NCBI RefSeq assembly: GCF_021134715.1
Contig: NC_060022.1
Location: 749,001-813,000, forward strand
Direction: 5' to 3'
DNA length: 64,000 bases
Source: Daphnia pulex
Taxonomy: Eukaryota; Arthropoda; Branchiopoda; Diplostraca; Daphniidae
A program made the position numbers and the translations under genes. A model generated the notes under the pieces. The model saw nothing but the letters and a program-made list of their open reading frames with translations, made no database searches and had not been told where the DNA came from. Below, in pieces: positions 1 to 18,977 of the stretch. Within the stretch, counting starts at the first letter, position 1. The number at the start of each line of letters is the position of its first letter.

Positions 1-477
1 GTACGTATCTAACATTGTCTTACATAGTAACATTACATCAGCAAATGTTCTATCTATCTAAAAGAGTAGCAGATTTTTATTTGTATCTAATGCCAAGGTG
101 CCAAACCAGGCCAAACAATGATTGTTTACCCTTACACCAATGTTTCATGGAGCAATAAGTTATTATTGCACATGATAATGCCCAGATGTATAGAATAAAA
201 ACGTAGAAGATATCGATTGAATTTTTATTGAGGCTTCGCAAAATACACGAATGTACGTTCGGCAATTTCGTGTTTATAAAAAAATCTGGAACTTCTCCAA
301 GCCAATCAGCTAGGTGACGACTCCATCAAAACAAATGAATTCGATTTTAAATGATCGACTGAACGAAAAGGTTAGACGTACGGACAAACAAGATGGGGAA
401 AAATTTGCGTGACATCAAACAGCCTCCGTTCTTGGTTCAACCCGCTGTTTCTGAGCATCCCGACCTAGGTATTTTAC
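1..477 (-). other. Putative 3' UTR and downstream flank of TER94
   Basis: AT-rich, no supported coding sequence. Two AATAAA polyadenylation signals read on the minus strand at about 224-229 and 76-81, downstream of the TER94 stop at 478-480; either could end the transcript. The 62-aa open frame at 77-265 has no family features. Confidence 0.45.
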
Positions 478-3853
<3,376 letters not shown>

Positions 3854-5196
3854 GATGATGCTGATTTATTCGATAACTCTTTTAATGAAAGCAATGACAG
3901 TTTTTGGTTACGAATGGCTCAAAAAACGAACTGATCTCGACGTGTTCACCTGCGACTGGTATGAGTTGAAACCGCCGAATGAATTTACCCCTCGTCACGA
4001 CGATGCAGTACGGAAAAGTTCCCTCAACTGCCGGATTGCAGCAGTGTGGCCACACCAAGAAAAATCCCTGTTCTAGCTTTCAATACAGCTGAATCACAGA
4101 GGTTGCAACACTTTCTCAATTAACACCCAACTTCAAATTTATATTTTTTCAAAGCGCATTTATATTTTCTAATTTAAATCTCCTTGTGATGCGCCGTTTT
4201 TATTTGTCAACATACGAATAAAAACATATTCGTTAAAATAACTGGAAATTAGTTATAAATTTATAATCTGCTTTGCTGGCCTGCATGAGTGCATGCCCAA
4301 CTAAATCCCTTAAGGAATAAGGACCGATTTGTTTTTTTTTTCTTTTGAAATTGGTTTTTAATTTCAAAATCCCAGAAGGGATATTGTAGAATCCCCATTG
4401 GGAAATCGTTTAACTAGTGTTTTGTACTGAACAATTTTAAAAGTTTTCAGGTGTTGTATTATTGAGGGAACGGCTCTAGTGACATTGATTTTTTCAAAAT
4501 ACGTTTTTAGCACGTTTCTGCTCGCTTGACATCATTTCTAGTTACGCAATAAAAATGTCTCATCACAACAGACGGCCGGTAACGACTGGGTAAGCCCCAC
4601 TAACGATTTGGCCAACCAATCCTGCTGTGTCTTACTGATAAAAGAAAATAACCGAAAAATTGTTTTACGAGGCGTGATGACCAATGCTCGAGATAAACCA
4701 TAGCGCTATTAACTGAACCGTTAATAAGGCCCTACATGATCCGCTCATATATGAAGGGGAAAATAACTATAATCTGAAAAAGAACATTCATTTTCTAAAA
4801 CTTAACTTATATTTCCGATGAACCCATATGTCATTTGATCAGTTTAAAAAAAAAAGCGTACTTTCACAATTGTTCATTTTATACGAGAGAAATCAGATTT
4901 CGTTTGACGGGAATGTGGGATAAGAAAATTTTCTATAAAAATCTGCATCGTATTTCACAGTTGGCGTTGAATGGCGTTGTATGTGTGAAACAAGGCAGCG
5001 ATTTCGCTTCGCTAATCATATAATTCCGTTTAATTGGTCCACTACGTTTCACTCTCGCAAAATTTGGTCCTTGTTCGTATTTGTATGAAATTTAAAAAAA
5101 TGCACTCTGGAGGTAGAGAAGAATGAAGGGACGAAAACAAACGAAACCAAAGCATGATTCGTATTTTAAAAAAAAAGTCAAAACCAATGATATGTG
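3854..5196. other. Intergenic: TER94 upstream region and gliotactin 3' flank
   Basis: AT-rich sequence between two minus-strand genes. It should hold the TER94 5' UTR and promoter (next to 3854) and the gliotactin 3' UTR (next to 5196). I see no TATA box at a convincing spacing, no RNA gene and no supported open reading frame. Confidence 0.5.
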
Positions 5197-8100
5197 TTAA
5201 ACTAAAGTTGAAGGGAGATCGAGCTTTTGTTTATCAGATCGAAAATCCCCATTGAAATCTTTAGATTCAGTATGCATGTTTTCCGTCAACACCATATCTC
5301 CCATGTAGTTTTCGGCCAGCAGCTTGTCATTTGCCCTACAAAGAGGTGAATAAGACAATGTTAATATCAATCAGCGATTTAAATTGGAATAATTGAATTC
5401 ACTTTTTAGCACCACGCCAGAGGCAACAGCAGAGAATAGCAGCCATTAGGAGAATGATGCAAACGCCAGCAATGGACCAAAAGGCCACTGAAATAGGAGT
5501 GTTGGGCTCCCACCAATACTAAAAATTTAATCGATTATTTATTGGCAATTAATAAATTTTTGAATTTTAAAAAAATCACCTCTGTGAATGGCCGATAGGT
5601 AGGCAGAAGCACCCCGACAACGGAAGGCATGTACTCCGACCAAAATGCGCATTCCTGCTGGCGATAATTGAACTCTAACGTCGAATTGTCTGTTCGATTC
5701 AAGTTCAAGTACTGCAGCCACCCGTGACGCATCTCAGGCCAGTTGATGTTGTAAATGGCAACGGGCGTGGGTCTCCTAAAAATTCGTGACAAATATAAAT
5801 AAATCTTGATAGAAAAGTTAATTTGGTCGCTTTATAAAATCAAATTACCCGTAGCGAGCGAAATTGGACAAAGCTTTCATAAAGAATTCAGACATGCGTC
5901 GATCGTCTTCATTCCACTGTTTACGTTCTACTCTGAGATCTTCTGGGAAAAATTCTGCGAAAAAACCAAAACAAGATGATGTCAAAGTTTATCAATGATT
6001 CAGTTTGATTATTTCAAATTACCTGGGTCCATAAATGGCGCGCCAGTTAGGAAGAAATATTCGATGTTGTGTGGCACTCTCGACCAAAACGGATAGTTTA
6101 ATGCGTTGATGGATGTATTCAAGACGTAAGAATAGGTTGGCACCCCACTGTCGACCATCATTTTGATCATACTGTCACTCGGAGATTTATAGAGTGCATC
6201 AGACATGAACTAATAAATTGAAAAACATATTATTAGACATTTAGATTCTGCTATATACTTGTTACGTTTGTTGAAATTTGCACTTACGTTGATGTACTCC
6301 TCTCTTATGTGAGTCGTGTTTTTGGGATCGGGCCAATAAGTGTACATGTACTTAATGGCTCTATAAATTCCATCCGGATTGTAGGTATAGTTGTAGCGAT
6401 GAATGTATTCACGAATTTTCATGTCGAAAAACTGTTCGGTTATTTCGAAATTGGGCAGGAGGCTTTTGTTGTTATCTGAGTAATAATGATAATGAGTCAA
6501 TTTAACCACAGAAGAAAAATATAGAATAAAATTAAAAAACTCACAAACTACGTAAGCCGCTTCATCCGCCGTAACTCCCGAAAGGTAGCGCATTCCGGGA
6601 TTGAATTTCCGCATTCGTATCAATTCTTCGGGAATGTCGGGAAGGAATCCCCAATCTTTCGATTCCCAACCTTCGTACCAATTATTCGCAGGTTTGCGAA
6701 TTTCCCGATCAACGACGGGACTCCAAGGCCAAGTCCCGACATCCGGCTGCTCACAAAAGTTCATCATTAATCAACGCCAAATGTTATAAGATAATTGAGT
6801 GTAAGTCTTACGTTGAGTCGGACGTTGCCCAGCTCTTCAAAGCTACGAGATCTTAAGCATTCGATAAGTTTGTGAGATTGGTCGACTAAGCAGCCCAATC
6901 GTTCACCGTAAACCCGACTTGTGTTTTGCACTCGCAAGAGATCCTGAACAGCAGCCCAATCAGCCAACGGAGATCCACTCTATTTTAAAAACAGCCATAA
7001 TTTAACGGTACACTAATAGCGCAATAAAATGATGTGATCACTTACTTGACCGAAAACTTGTCGCACCATATGGCTACTACCGGGTGTTATGGCAAGTAGG
7101 CCAGCAGCAGCAGCACCAGCGCCTATAAAAATTTGAAAAAAAGATGTAACACAAATGTGAAATGACTCGAGCAATGACTGTTATACCTGGTCCGTAAACG
7201 GTGATCAAATCCTTGTTGCCGTTGAACGCGTAGATATTATCGTAGACCCACTGCAGGGCCATGGTCAGGTCCAACATTCCATAGTTGCCAGGGGAATATT
7301 CGTTGGCTGTGCTGAGAAATCCTGAATAACGTTTGCAATCAAACGATAAGTAGGACCACAGCATTTTATCACAATCGTGTAAATAATCGTACCCAAAGCT
7401 CCCAGGCGATAGTTGACCGTGACAACAACGACGTCACCGACGGCTGCCAACATGTGGCCCGGGAAAGTGTTGGAAGCTCCGCGTTCAAAGTCACCGCCGT
7501 GAATGTAGAAGATGACCGGGTATTTCTCTGGCACAGCTCCAGTCTAATTTAGAATTTTAAATGACAATCAAGAATCAGGCTTGATTTAATTGAAGAATTA
7601 ATGGTCTTACTGTCGGCGTGAAAACGTTGAGGTAGAGACAATCTTCGTTCATGTAACGGACACCTTTGGAAGCCCCGACGTATTGAACGGGTTGAGGACA
7701 AGCTGGGCCGAAATCGATGGCGTCCCAAATACTCCAGGCTCTTTTCGGTCGTGGTGGCTATAAAATAGGAAATTTGGGCGCCAAAAGAAATTTAATGTAT
7801 TTCCGCTGAATGAATTCCGTGCATCGTGTAGTTGTTGTAGTAATTCTCACCTTGAATCTGCCTTCGTTCACGGGCGGTGTGGCGTAAGGAATGCCGAGAA
7901 ACGTGCTGATTCTTCGCCAGAGTTTCCCGTTGTGGTAAACACCTGGGCGGTCGCCGATCGGGACTCCCGGCCCGTCGAAAAGGTGGACGTAAAAGCCCCG
8001 GATTCTTCCGTACGGAGTCGTGACGGAAATGTCCCTTTCTTGCACGTTGGACGCGTAATCCGGCCGACACGTTCCCATCAAATCCGGTCGCCATTCGTCA

Positions 8101-8984
8101 AAAACACCACAACCTATTGGGGTCAGAAAATGTTAACTTTTAAAATAGATTCGGTCAGTCATTAAGAAGAAATGAACTAAATTACCTGGGAGTTTAGTTC
8201 GTGGATTATTCTGTCCGTAATTGGAATTGACGGGATTGGTGTTGACCCGAGTGCGGCTGTTGAGGTAATACGATCTGTCACGATCCAAGCCCCTCTCACG
8301 TTCCCGTTCACGCTCCCTCTCACGCTCCCGTTCTTTCTCACGCTCCCAATTCGACTGCGATCCTCGGCTGTCCTGGTCCAGGCTGCTGCTGCTGCTGCCG
8401 CTGGATAAAGCGGGAGCCAATCCACCTCCCGTTTGAAAACTGGGAACTTTGGAATCGAACAGAGCTTTGCTATCGTAGTTTTGATTGCGTCCGTCGATGT
8501 AACCCCGTGAATCTGAGCTGGGATAGCGGCCGTAACTCGGATTATTATTCCCGTAGCCGGAAGCAGTGCTCTGAGACTGGCGATTAGGATCGTAGCCCTG
8601 GGCTCTGAATGGATCCGAATTGCCCCTGGAATCGTATCGCGTTTCGGAAACGCGATCGTTGGATCCCCAGTTGGGACTGTAGCGGTCCGTGTTGGCGATG
8701 GCCTGTTGATTTCTCAATTGCTCCCGAGTCCGTTCCCAATAGATGGTGTCTTTGTTGGCTGCTGCTGCGCTCGCATTGTTGATGGACGACCCGTAAGCAC
8801 CACTGCTGCTACTTGATGAATAGCGATTGCGGGGATCGTCGTAGGCAGCGTTGTAGGGTTGACGATTGACGTTGAACGTTCCGTAAAGGCGTGTGTGCTC
8901 CGTCGTTTGAGCGTTCACCCAACTACTCCAAAAACAGGCCATTAACCAGATGGTAGTAACGCTCAGCAATTCACACAACCTCAT
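5197..8984 (-). CDS. Gli: Gliotactin-like cholinesterase-domain transmembrane adhesion protein
   Basis: Single-pass protein of the neuroligin/gliotactin class; in insects gliotactin organises tricellular septate junctions. The 14 exons are 8186-8984, 7851-8113, 7611-7757, 7393-7543, 7187-7321, 7046-7122, 6812-6979, 6545-6746, 6288-6475, 6023-6209, 5849-5954, 5580-5775, 5403-5518 and 5197-5335, giving 957 aa, close to the fly protein. Seen: a signal peptide from MRLCELLSVTTIWLMACF, then about 230 residues of Ser/Asn-rich low complexity with an Arg-Glu repeat (8287-8350), then an esterase domain from about residue 270 to 860. The nucleophile elbow reads GPGAG with Gly at about 499 instead of Ser. 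The Glu (TADEAA, about 642) and His (PHNIEYFF, about 757) positions are kept. One membrane segment lies at about 882-904, then a short cytoplasmic tail ending in TLV, a class I PDZ ligand. An upstream in-frame Met at 9033-9035 would spoil the signal peptide. The acceptor near 6746 is ambiguous by one codon. Confidence 0.88.
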
Positions 8985-10513
8985 TTTTTTTCGTTTGTCT
9001 TGATTGAGTTCAGGCCAACTGGAGAAACAAATCACAAATCACATATTTCCCTCGTCCCGCCCAACACAAACCAACAAAATTCTACAAACTGAACGATTTT
9101 TCACGCATTCAGAGAATAGAAGAAATTGGAACAAAACAAAAGAATAACTGAGCCAATGTTTCCCCCTCGATGGGAAAATGTATATCAGAACGAACAACAC
9201 AAACAATAGTCCAGGCAGCAGCACAAAACTGAACTTGAGCAAAGGAGAAAAGCCAGCAACTGTGTGTGTGTTGTACACTCCCCAAGCGTCTCGACTCTAA
9301 AAACTTGTTGTAAAAGGCAATTCTCTCTACTCGTCGGCCACGGTTTTACCTATAGAAAACGGCGGATTCCAATCCGAAACCGGACTGGAACTGTTTTCCC
9401 TCAGGTGTTCACGAAACGGCGATTGTCAGCTATTTTCCACCCACCACCATCACCCCATTCCAGGCCCACAACTTCCTCCTCTTTTTATATACCTGTAGGC
9501 AAAAGCGGACCGCCCTTATATTCTGCTTTTATCAACTTTCTACTAGTCGCGTCCCAACCAGTTTTGTTTTTTTCTTATTTTTATCCCCTCGCACTTGACC
9601 TGTGGTGTGTATATAGTTACACCAACTTCCGTCGTCCTTTTTTCTTTTCTTGTGCGCATTGTTTCACATTTTTTGAGCAACTGCTGTAGCGATAAGGATT
9701 CCAATGCGGATCACGTTTGAACGCTTTTCCGAGGAGGCGATTCCAACGACCGAATCCTATCAAACTGAACGGACATTTAGTATTTCTTTTTAAATTTCGC
9801 GCGATATTATTTGAAATGAAATGAAAATGTCTGCAAATGAAGTAGGATGCATTTCTTTGTTGCGTAACGACTGGTCAACGACTTTTGCAATTGTTTTTGA
9901 AAGATAGTACGCAAGAAGATAGCGGTCATGGCAATGACAAAGTTTTTGTGATGTCATCAAAAATGAAGTTTAATCTTCTGATTTGATTGAAACCCTTATC
10001 TCTTATATATTTGTATAATCAAAACAGCCGTTTTAGATTCGAATCATGGTGCAACAATTTAGTCCCGGAACTACTCAAAAAAAACAGTTTAAAATTTTAA
10101 AAAAAGTCATCATCGTCAATTCGAATCACTCGTGACTTTTATTGACTCCACCCTTTTTATTTTCAAAAAAGGTGAGCTTGAAGTGAATTTTTCAAATTAA
10201 TTTTATTAAGAAGAGAAAAAGTTGGTCGCTAGATGGGGTGGCGATGCACAACAAATTTGAAAATAAAAGCGGCTCTTGGCGCGTTATCCTACGGTCCAGT
10301 TCGTGAATTCTTATGTGTAAACCCACATTGAATTAATTGAAATTAGGCAGTGTTATTGATGGTCAGCCAATATATGCACGCATTCAAATATTTGGTTGCT
10401 TCATTTAGTTGTTTATTGCCGAAAAGAAGTTCATCTATAATTCTATATAATGTTTTCTATTTATACCCTCAGTTGGTCTATTTATAATAAGATGTGAAAA
10501 ATGGGCGTTGCAA
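8985..10513. other. Intergenic: gliotactin upstream region and aspartic protease 1 3' flank
   Basis: Should contain the gliotactin 5' UTR and promoter and the 3' UTR of the protease to the right. An AATAAA polyadenylation signal reads on the minus strand at about 10411-10416, roughly 100 nt after the protease stop. No other gene seen. The 141-aa plus-strand frame at 9264-9689 is pyrimidine-rich low complexity. Confidence 0.45.
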
Positions 10514-12321
<1,808 letters not shown>

Positions 12322-12372
12322 TTCCGTTACAAATAAAGACAAAATATATTTCTCGTCTGTAAGGAAGGAATC

Positions 12373-12420
12373 AACTGACTTCTCTGGCGCTTAATCAATT
12401 TGAGCTTCTAAATTTAAAAG
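12373..12420 (-). promoter_or_regulatory. Possible core promoter of aspartic protease copy 1
   Basis: Read on the minus strand, an arthropod initiator-like TCAGTT (12373-12378) is preceded by a TATA-like TTTAAATTTA (12409-12418) about 33-42 nt upstream. This would give a 5' UTR of about 55 nt before the start at 12321. The TATA-like element is non-consensus and slightly far, so the call is weak. Confidence 0.3.
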
Positions 12421-12421
12421 C

Positions 12422-13103
12422 CCAGAATAACGAAATATCAAGCAACATACTATGTACTATACAATCTTATCGATTAGACTCGTGTGTTATTTTCTTTTGC
12501 GTGTTGACGTAAACAAGCTAGCGCTGTATAATCTCGTTACTGTTTTTACTCTTATCGACCATGTTTGTCTTTACGATAGTTAATTTGTTAACTAATATTA
12601 TAAGCTGTTATTACATTTGCCGGGGTCACGTATATATTCTTTCTATTATAGTTACATCGACCATATTTATGGTACATTTATAATGAGAGAGGCGACTCAT
12701 TTTTGAAATAAAAAAGCTATTATATTTCGATTATGTTACCTTTTCCCCGTTATGTGATGGGAAATCAATCGCTTTATTTAATTCGCCAGCGACGCGTACA
12801 CAAAGAGACGCAAATCTGTTCAGGCTCATCAGCCATCTCTGCTTATCTTTATTGTGCAAATAAAAAGCTTGTATGCCCTAAATATACAGCACGTATTCCA
12901 TCTTTTTTGTAAACATGCTGACCTTTTATCAATCTCAACTATGGAAACCTATTCATTTCATGAAAGGGGAAAATCAAGGCAATATAAGAAAAGCTGACTG
13001 AACGGTTAATAGTGATTTATTCCGCACAATAATAATATTACTGGACTGGAAACAACCGGTGGGGGCAATGGAGAGTAGATCAAAAGTTGTTAATTTAATC
13101 GAT
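12422..13103. other. Spacer between the two tandem aspartic proteases
   Basis: AT-rich spacer. It holds the 3' UTR of copy 2, with an AATAAA signal reading on the minus strand at 13016-13021, about 85 nt after that gene's stop, and the upstream region of copy 1. No further gene or repeat seen. Confidence 0.5.
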
Positions 13104-14908
<1,805 letters not shown>

Positions 14909-14960
14909 CCTTTTTCTAAATAAAATCGGTAGATTAAACGTCTATTATACATCGGCAGGC

Positions 14961-14970
14961 GTTTTATAGG
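14961..14970 (-). promoter_or_regulatory. TATA box of aspartic protease copy 2
   Basis: Minus strand reads CCTATAAAAC, a near-consensus TATA box, 53 nt upstream of the start codon at 14908. A start site about 30 nt downstream would give a short 5' UTR of roughly 25-30 nt, usual for highly expressed digestive protease genes in arthropods. Confidence 0.55.
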
Positions 14971-17900
14971 CGAAAGAAAGTTTCAATAGCGGATTATTCA
15001 TCCTCGATTCTCTCGAGAACTGAGCAAATATATAGACAGAGCTATAGGAATTCGAGTGGGATCAAAATAATTGATTCGGTCAATATCGTCTTTAGTAGTG
15101 ACGCAATTCGCCATTCAAGATTTCTTTTTACAATAAAACCGCATATTAAAAAAAAAGGAATCAATATTGCGTTATTCATCGAGGAATTATTTCAAATGAA
15201 TTCCTCAATTTAATGCAGCGTATAGAAAATTGATAAATGCGGAGAATGAAAAACGACAAGTCATTTACCTGAGAGTAGTCCAAAGAGGATAAGTATCATT
15301 TTACACGTCCAGCGAAGCTTTATTATTTTCCATCAGGACAATGTGATAAGAAGACTAGATCACAGCGCGCTATCATCGGTGCACGTATATCCGCTTTCCT
15401 ATATTGAACATGTCACATGGGAATATATTATAGCCCCTAAGATAGACTCATCGTTCGATCGTCCCGTGTATAAAGTTCATCACGAACTCCCGACGACGCA
15501 CTGGATTTTTCCCAGACTGTCAAATTTTATCAGCACGTCTCATCACCGAGTGAAATGGAGCGATCTATCTACAACTAGCTGAATGTTATTTGTTTAGTGT
15601 CCATAATTGTTTTCAATCATTCGGCCTGTAGGCTACGACGTTGCGTCATAAAATTATTCTTCCTTGTTGTTGCCAGGCACCTTTGGCCCTTGATTTGACT
15701 GTATAGCAACTAATTTGAATAGATATAATTAGAGCTGAGATTCAATTGGATTCAATTCTTCTCAGACGCGGTGTTATCTCACACTCAATAATTATGGAAA
15801 TTTCCGTCCGTTGAACTCTGTAAACAATCAACTTATAGACTGTGTCCTCAATTAATTTTCTCTTCTCCTGAAAAAAAGGTTTATTTGGGTTTTCGTTCGA
15901 CACGGCACATTTTCTCCAAATAAGTCTCGGACAAATTAATAGCCATCAATTTATGGAGGGCGCGGCCCAGTTGGAAGTCTTTCGACTTATGTTTTCAGAA
16001 AGGGTTTTTGACGATGACGTCAGAAATATACAGCTACTACTACCGAACCAACCACTTTACAGAGTCGTGTGATAGATGACTTTACTTGGGCTGTCACTCT
16101 CATGTCCAAGCCCATACTAATAAACATAAGAGCCTATAGCCGAATAATGTAGAAAGGTGATTATAATTCGTCTGTTTTAACTATATAGGCTCTATATATA
16201 GTTAAAACTACTGTAATGTATTTAAAAAAAAAAAGAAAAAACAAATTCCATTTGTGTACATTGTATTTCAGACTTCATCACCAGCTTTTGTTTGGTTTAT
16301 CTCTCGGCGCGATATAAAGTAGCTAGCTAGCTTCTATGTGATAGTATATATACACGAGTCCCACCTGCTGGACGACCTTTTTGTTTTGGTTTTAGACCTT
16401 TTTTTTCTTTCTTTCTCGACAGTCTAATCACATTCCCTGTCGAACGGAGCTCGATAAATAAAAAACATATACGTCAGTCGGCGGTTTACATTTGTGCTCC
16501 CAATATATCCAACTTTGATTATACACCATCTATAGCCAAACTCGTCTGCGGCCATCACACAAATAATAGGCTCCAACCAAGGCGACCTCCTTTTTGTTTC
16601 TTCTTCTTATTCTCCAGCAGTTCCATCTCGACTAATAAACGCATTTCAGCAGCAGTCTGCTGAGCGGCAATAAAAATCCCAAGACTCAAAGAATGCTGGA
16701 CTTGATAATAATAAAAATAAATCCCCCCCAACGGAGAATATTTAACCTTGGTTGAAATAATATCTTGTGATGCTGAATGGACGAACAACACGAATCTCAC
16801 TTCATCAGGGTTATAACCGATTCTGGCCTCGTCCTCTTGCTGCCGGTTATGTAGCTAGCTTGGGTTATATCGACAGATGAGAGAGTCCAGACGCAATCCC
16901 ATATAAATAGTAATATATACAGTACGCTGGTGTGTTGTGTAATACTATATGTATGTAAGCCCGCCGTCTTCTATGTATATATACAGACGGTGTCAAGAGC
17001 GCAAAAGAGTTTCTCCCTCTAATACCTTGTAGGAGGTTTTTCAAGGACTCCATGTATGGACAAAGCCGAAATGTAATTTACATTTATGCACAGAATAATA
17101 TTTATATCTCTAGGTAACCATCCCGTTGGACAACTTTCAATGCAAATCGAGTGCTGCCGCTCTCGCTAGTTATTGCGCTATTTAGTTAAATTTGGTGGGA
17201 GATTTTGGGTCGTGTTAATTTTTGGAAATTTTCCGAAGCGTTTGATGTGTTTGACAGCCTCTCCTTGAATTATTCGGTGTCCTATATTTTTTCGGATTTT
17301 ATTTATACCTTTTTTTGGCTTTCGGCCGTCGCTATAGCACGTCGTTTCTGACGACGAAATGCAAATGGACAAGAGGCCTCCCATTCGAAAATGTTGCGCT
17401 TCAAAAGATCCCAGCAGCTTTAAAAAGCATTGCATTATAATGCGTAATCAAAATGTAGAAATGAAAAAAAAAGGGAAAGAAGAAAAAATGGGCGCTGGCT
17501 GGCTCACGGCATTAGCTCCGTAGAGAAGAAACGCGTGTAATCGTGCCGAATTAAAATAATCATTTTCCCGTCCTGTACTTACGTATATATACATATATAG
17601 GCTCTGTCGGAGAAGGCTTGTTATAAAGGAGTGGAATGAAGAAAAGATTAGTGAAAGAAAAGAGAGATAACGGACTTTGACGTTTTCCTAATGCCATTTC
17701 AAATCCCTCTACACTGCACCCGACTGCACATAACTTGTTTCCTTTTTCTTTCTATGGTTTTCTACATTATAAATTTTATTTGTATTTGATTCGCTATTGA
17801 AGTCTCAGCGCCTATTAGATACAAGTCGAAATTTATTCCCTCTTGGCTTGTTCGGTTCGTGCAAATTTTTACTTTCGATTTTTAATTTTTATATCGATAT

Positions 17901-18659
17901 AAAAAATGGCTAATTATAAGATTAGTGTCGTCTGCTTTTTTTAGTTCCGTGTCGAAAAAGACTGAAAGTAGGCTAGGATGATGTAGGCTCGAAGATTAGA
18001 TTACAAAGAACTAAAGAGAATAATCACTTTTTTGGAAACGTACCGAAAAACAGCTCAACAAATAAAATAACATAAATGTGGTCGTTGTGCCAACTCTGGT
18101 CGCGTCTCTTTATAGAATCGCCTGGATCACTTTATACACAGTCCACCATGCTGTTTTGGCGGGTAAATAAAACTAAGAATAGAAATGGAATGTTTGTGGG
18201 TGATTAAATAGAAAAGAAACTTGTTTCAAATGAAAGAAATGTTAGTGGATGACTAGGATTCATCATTTTATGCATGCATGGCAGTTTTTTTGTATTATGT
18301 AAACTTTTCTCTTGTGCAGATTTGAGACCTGTGCGAATCATCACAGGCTACAAAGTAGTCAAGTGTGTCATCATATCTACAAGATGATATGCAAGTTTTG
18401 CTCGTGCTGGACCTGGCATCAGCAACAATCTCAGTGTTCATCACTAGGGTAATGATTTTCATTACTTTCATTAACCCGTGACCTGCTAGATATTTTTATA
18501 ATGTGTGATTTGCACAAATTCAGTGCCATATGCTACATGGGAACCTCCACTCCATTTCTCCCATTATTTAAAAAATTAGGGTTGATGTCTCAAATCAGCT
18601 TTTCCTTAGTTTTTGTTTCAGCAAAAGTATTTTTTCGTAACTCATTTTGAATTTTTTTA
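14971..18659. other. Gene-poor intergenic region, left part
   Basis: About 3.7 kb of AT-rich sequence upstream of the aspartic protease pair. Short open frames are present but show no family motif, signal peptide or splice-linked continuation. I see no tRNA, no long repeat and no transposon end. Confidence 0.45.
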
Positions 18660-18977
18660 TTAGGCAAACAGCATCAAGTTTGAATGGAGAAATACTACCC
18701 CCTTCTTTAAATACCTTCTCCTCGCGTTCACCCATGTGAGTGTGGGTGTGTTCAAGAGGACGTCTTTTTTAATTCCTATTCCGCCTGGTGGATTTAATTT
18801 TTCCACGGATGGAGCACTTGTGGATGCCTGGCCGTATTTCCCAGGCTTATAGGTAGGACAAATGTAATCTCTATTCTTCCTTTCTGACTGCTTGGTGGCG
18901 TAAATCGTATAGTATTCCTGAGCTAGATGATTATCTGGAACTGTTTTCCCTTGCCGTTTTTGTTTTCTCTCAGTCAT
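18660..18977 (-). CDS. Orphan 105-aa open reading frame, possible coding exon
   Basis: Not recognised. The frame starts MTERKQKRQGKTVPDNHL with an A at -3 before the ATG. It is charged, with a basic N-terminus and a Ser/Pro/Gly middle (STSAPSVEKLNPPGGIG), and is not low-complexity, unlike most open frames in this flank. No signal peptide or membrane span. Minus-strand GT sites near the end (after ACATGG and after GAGAAG) could be splice donors, so it may be a first coding exon rather than a complete gene, but I could not find a convincing partner exon. It could equally be chance. Confidence 0.25.
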   Translation of the reverse strand: MTERKQKRQGKTVPDNHLAQEYYTIYATKQSERKNRDYICPTYKPGKYGQASTSAPSVEKLNPPGGIGIKKDVLLNTPTLTWVNARRRYLKKGVVFLHSNLMLFA

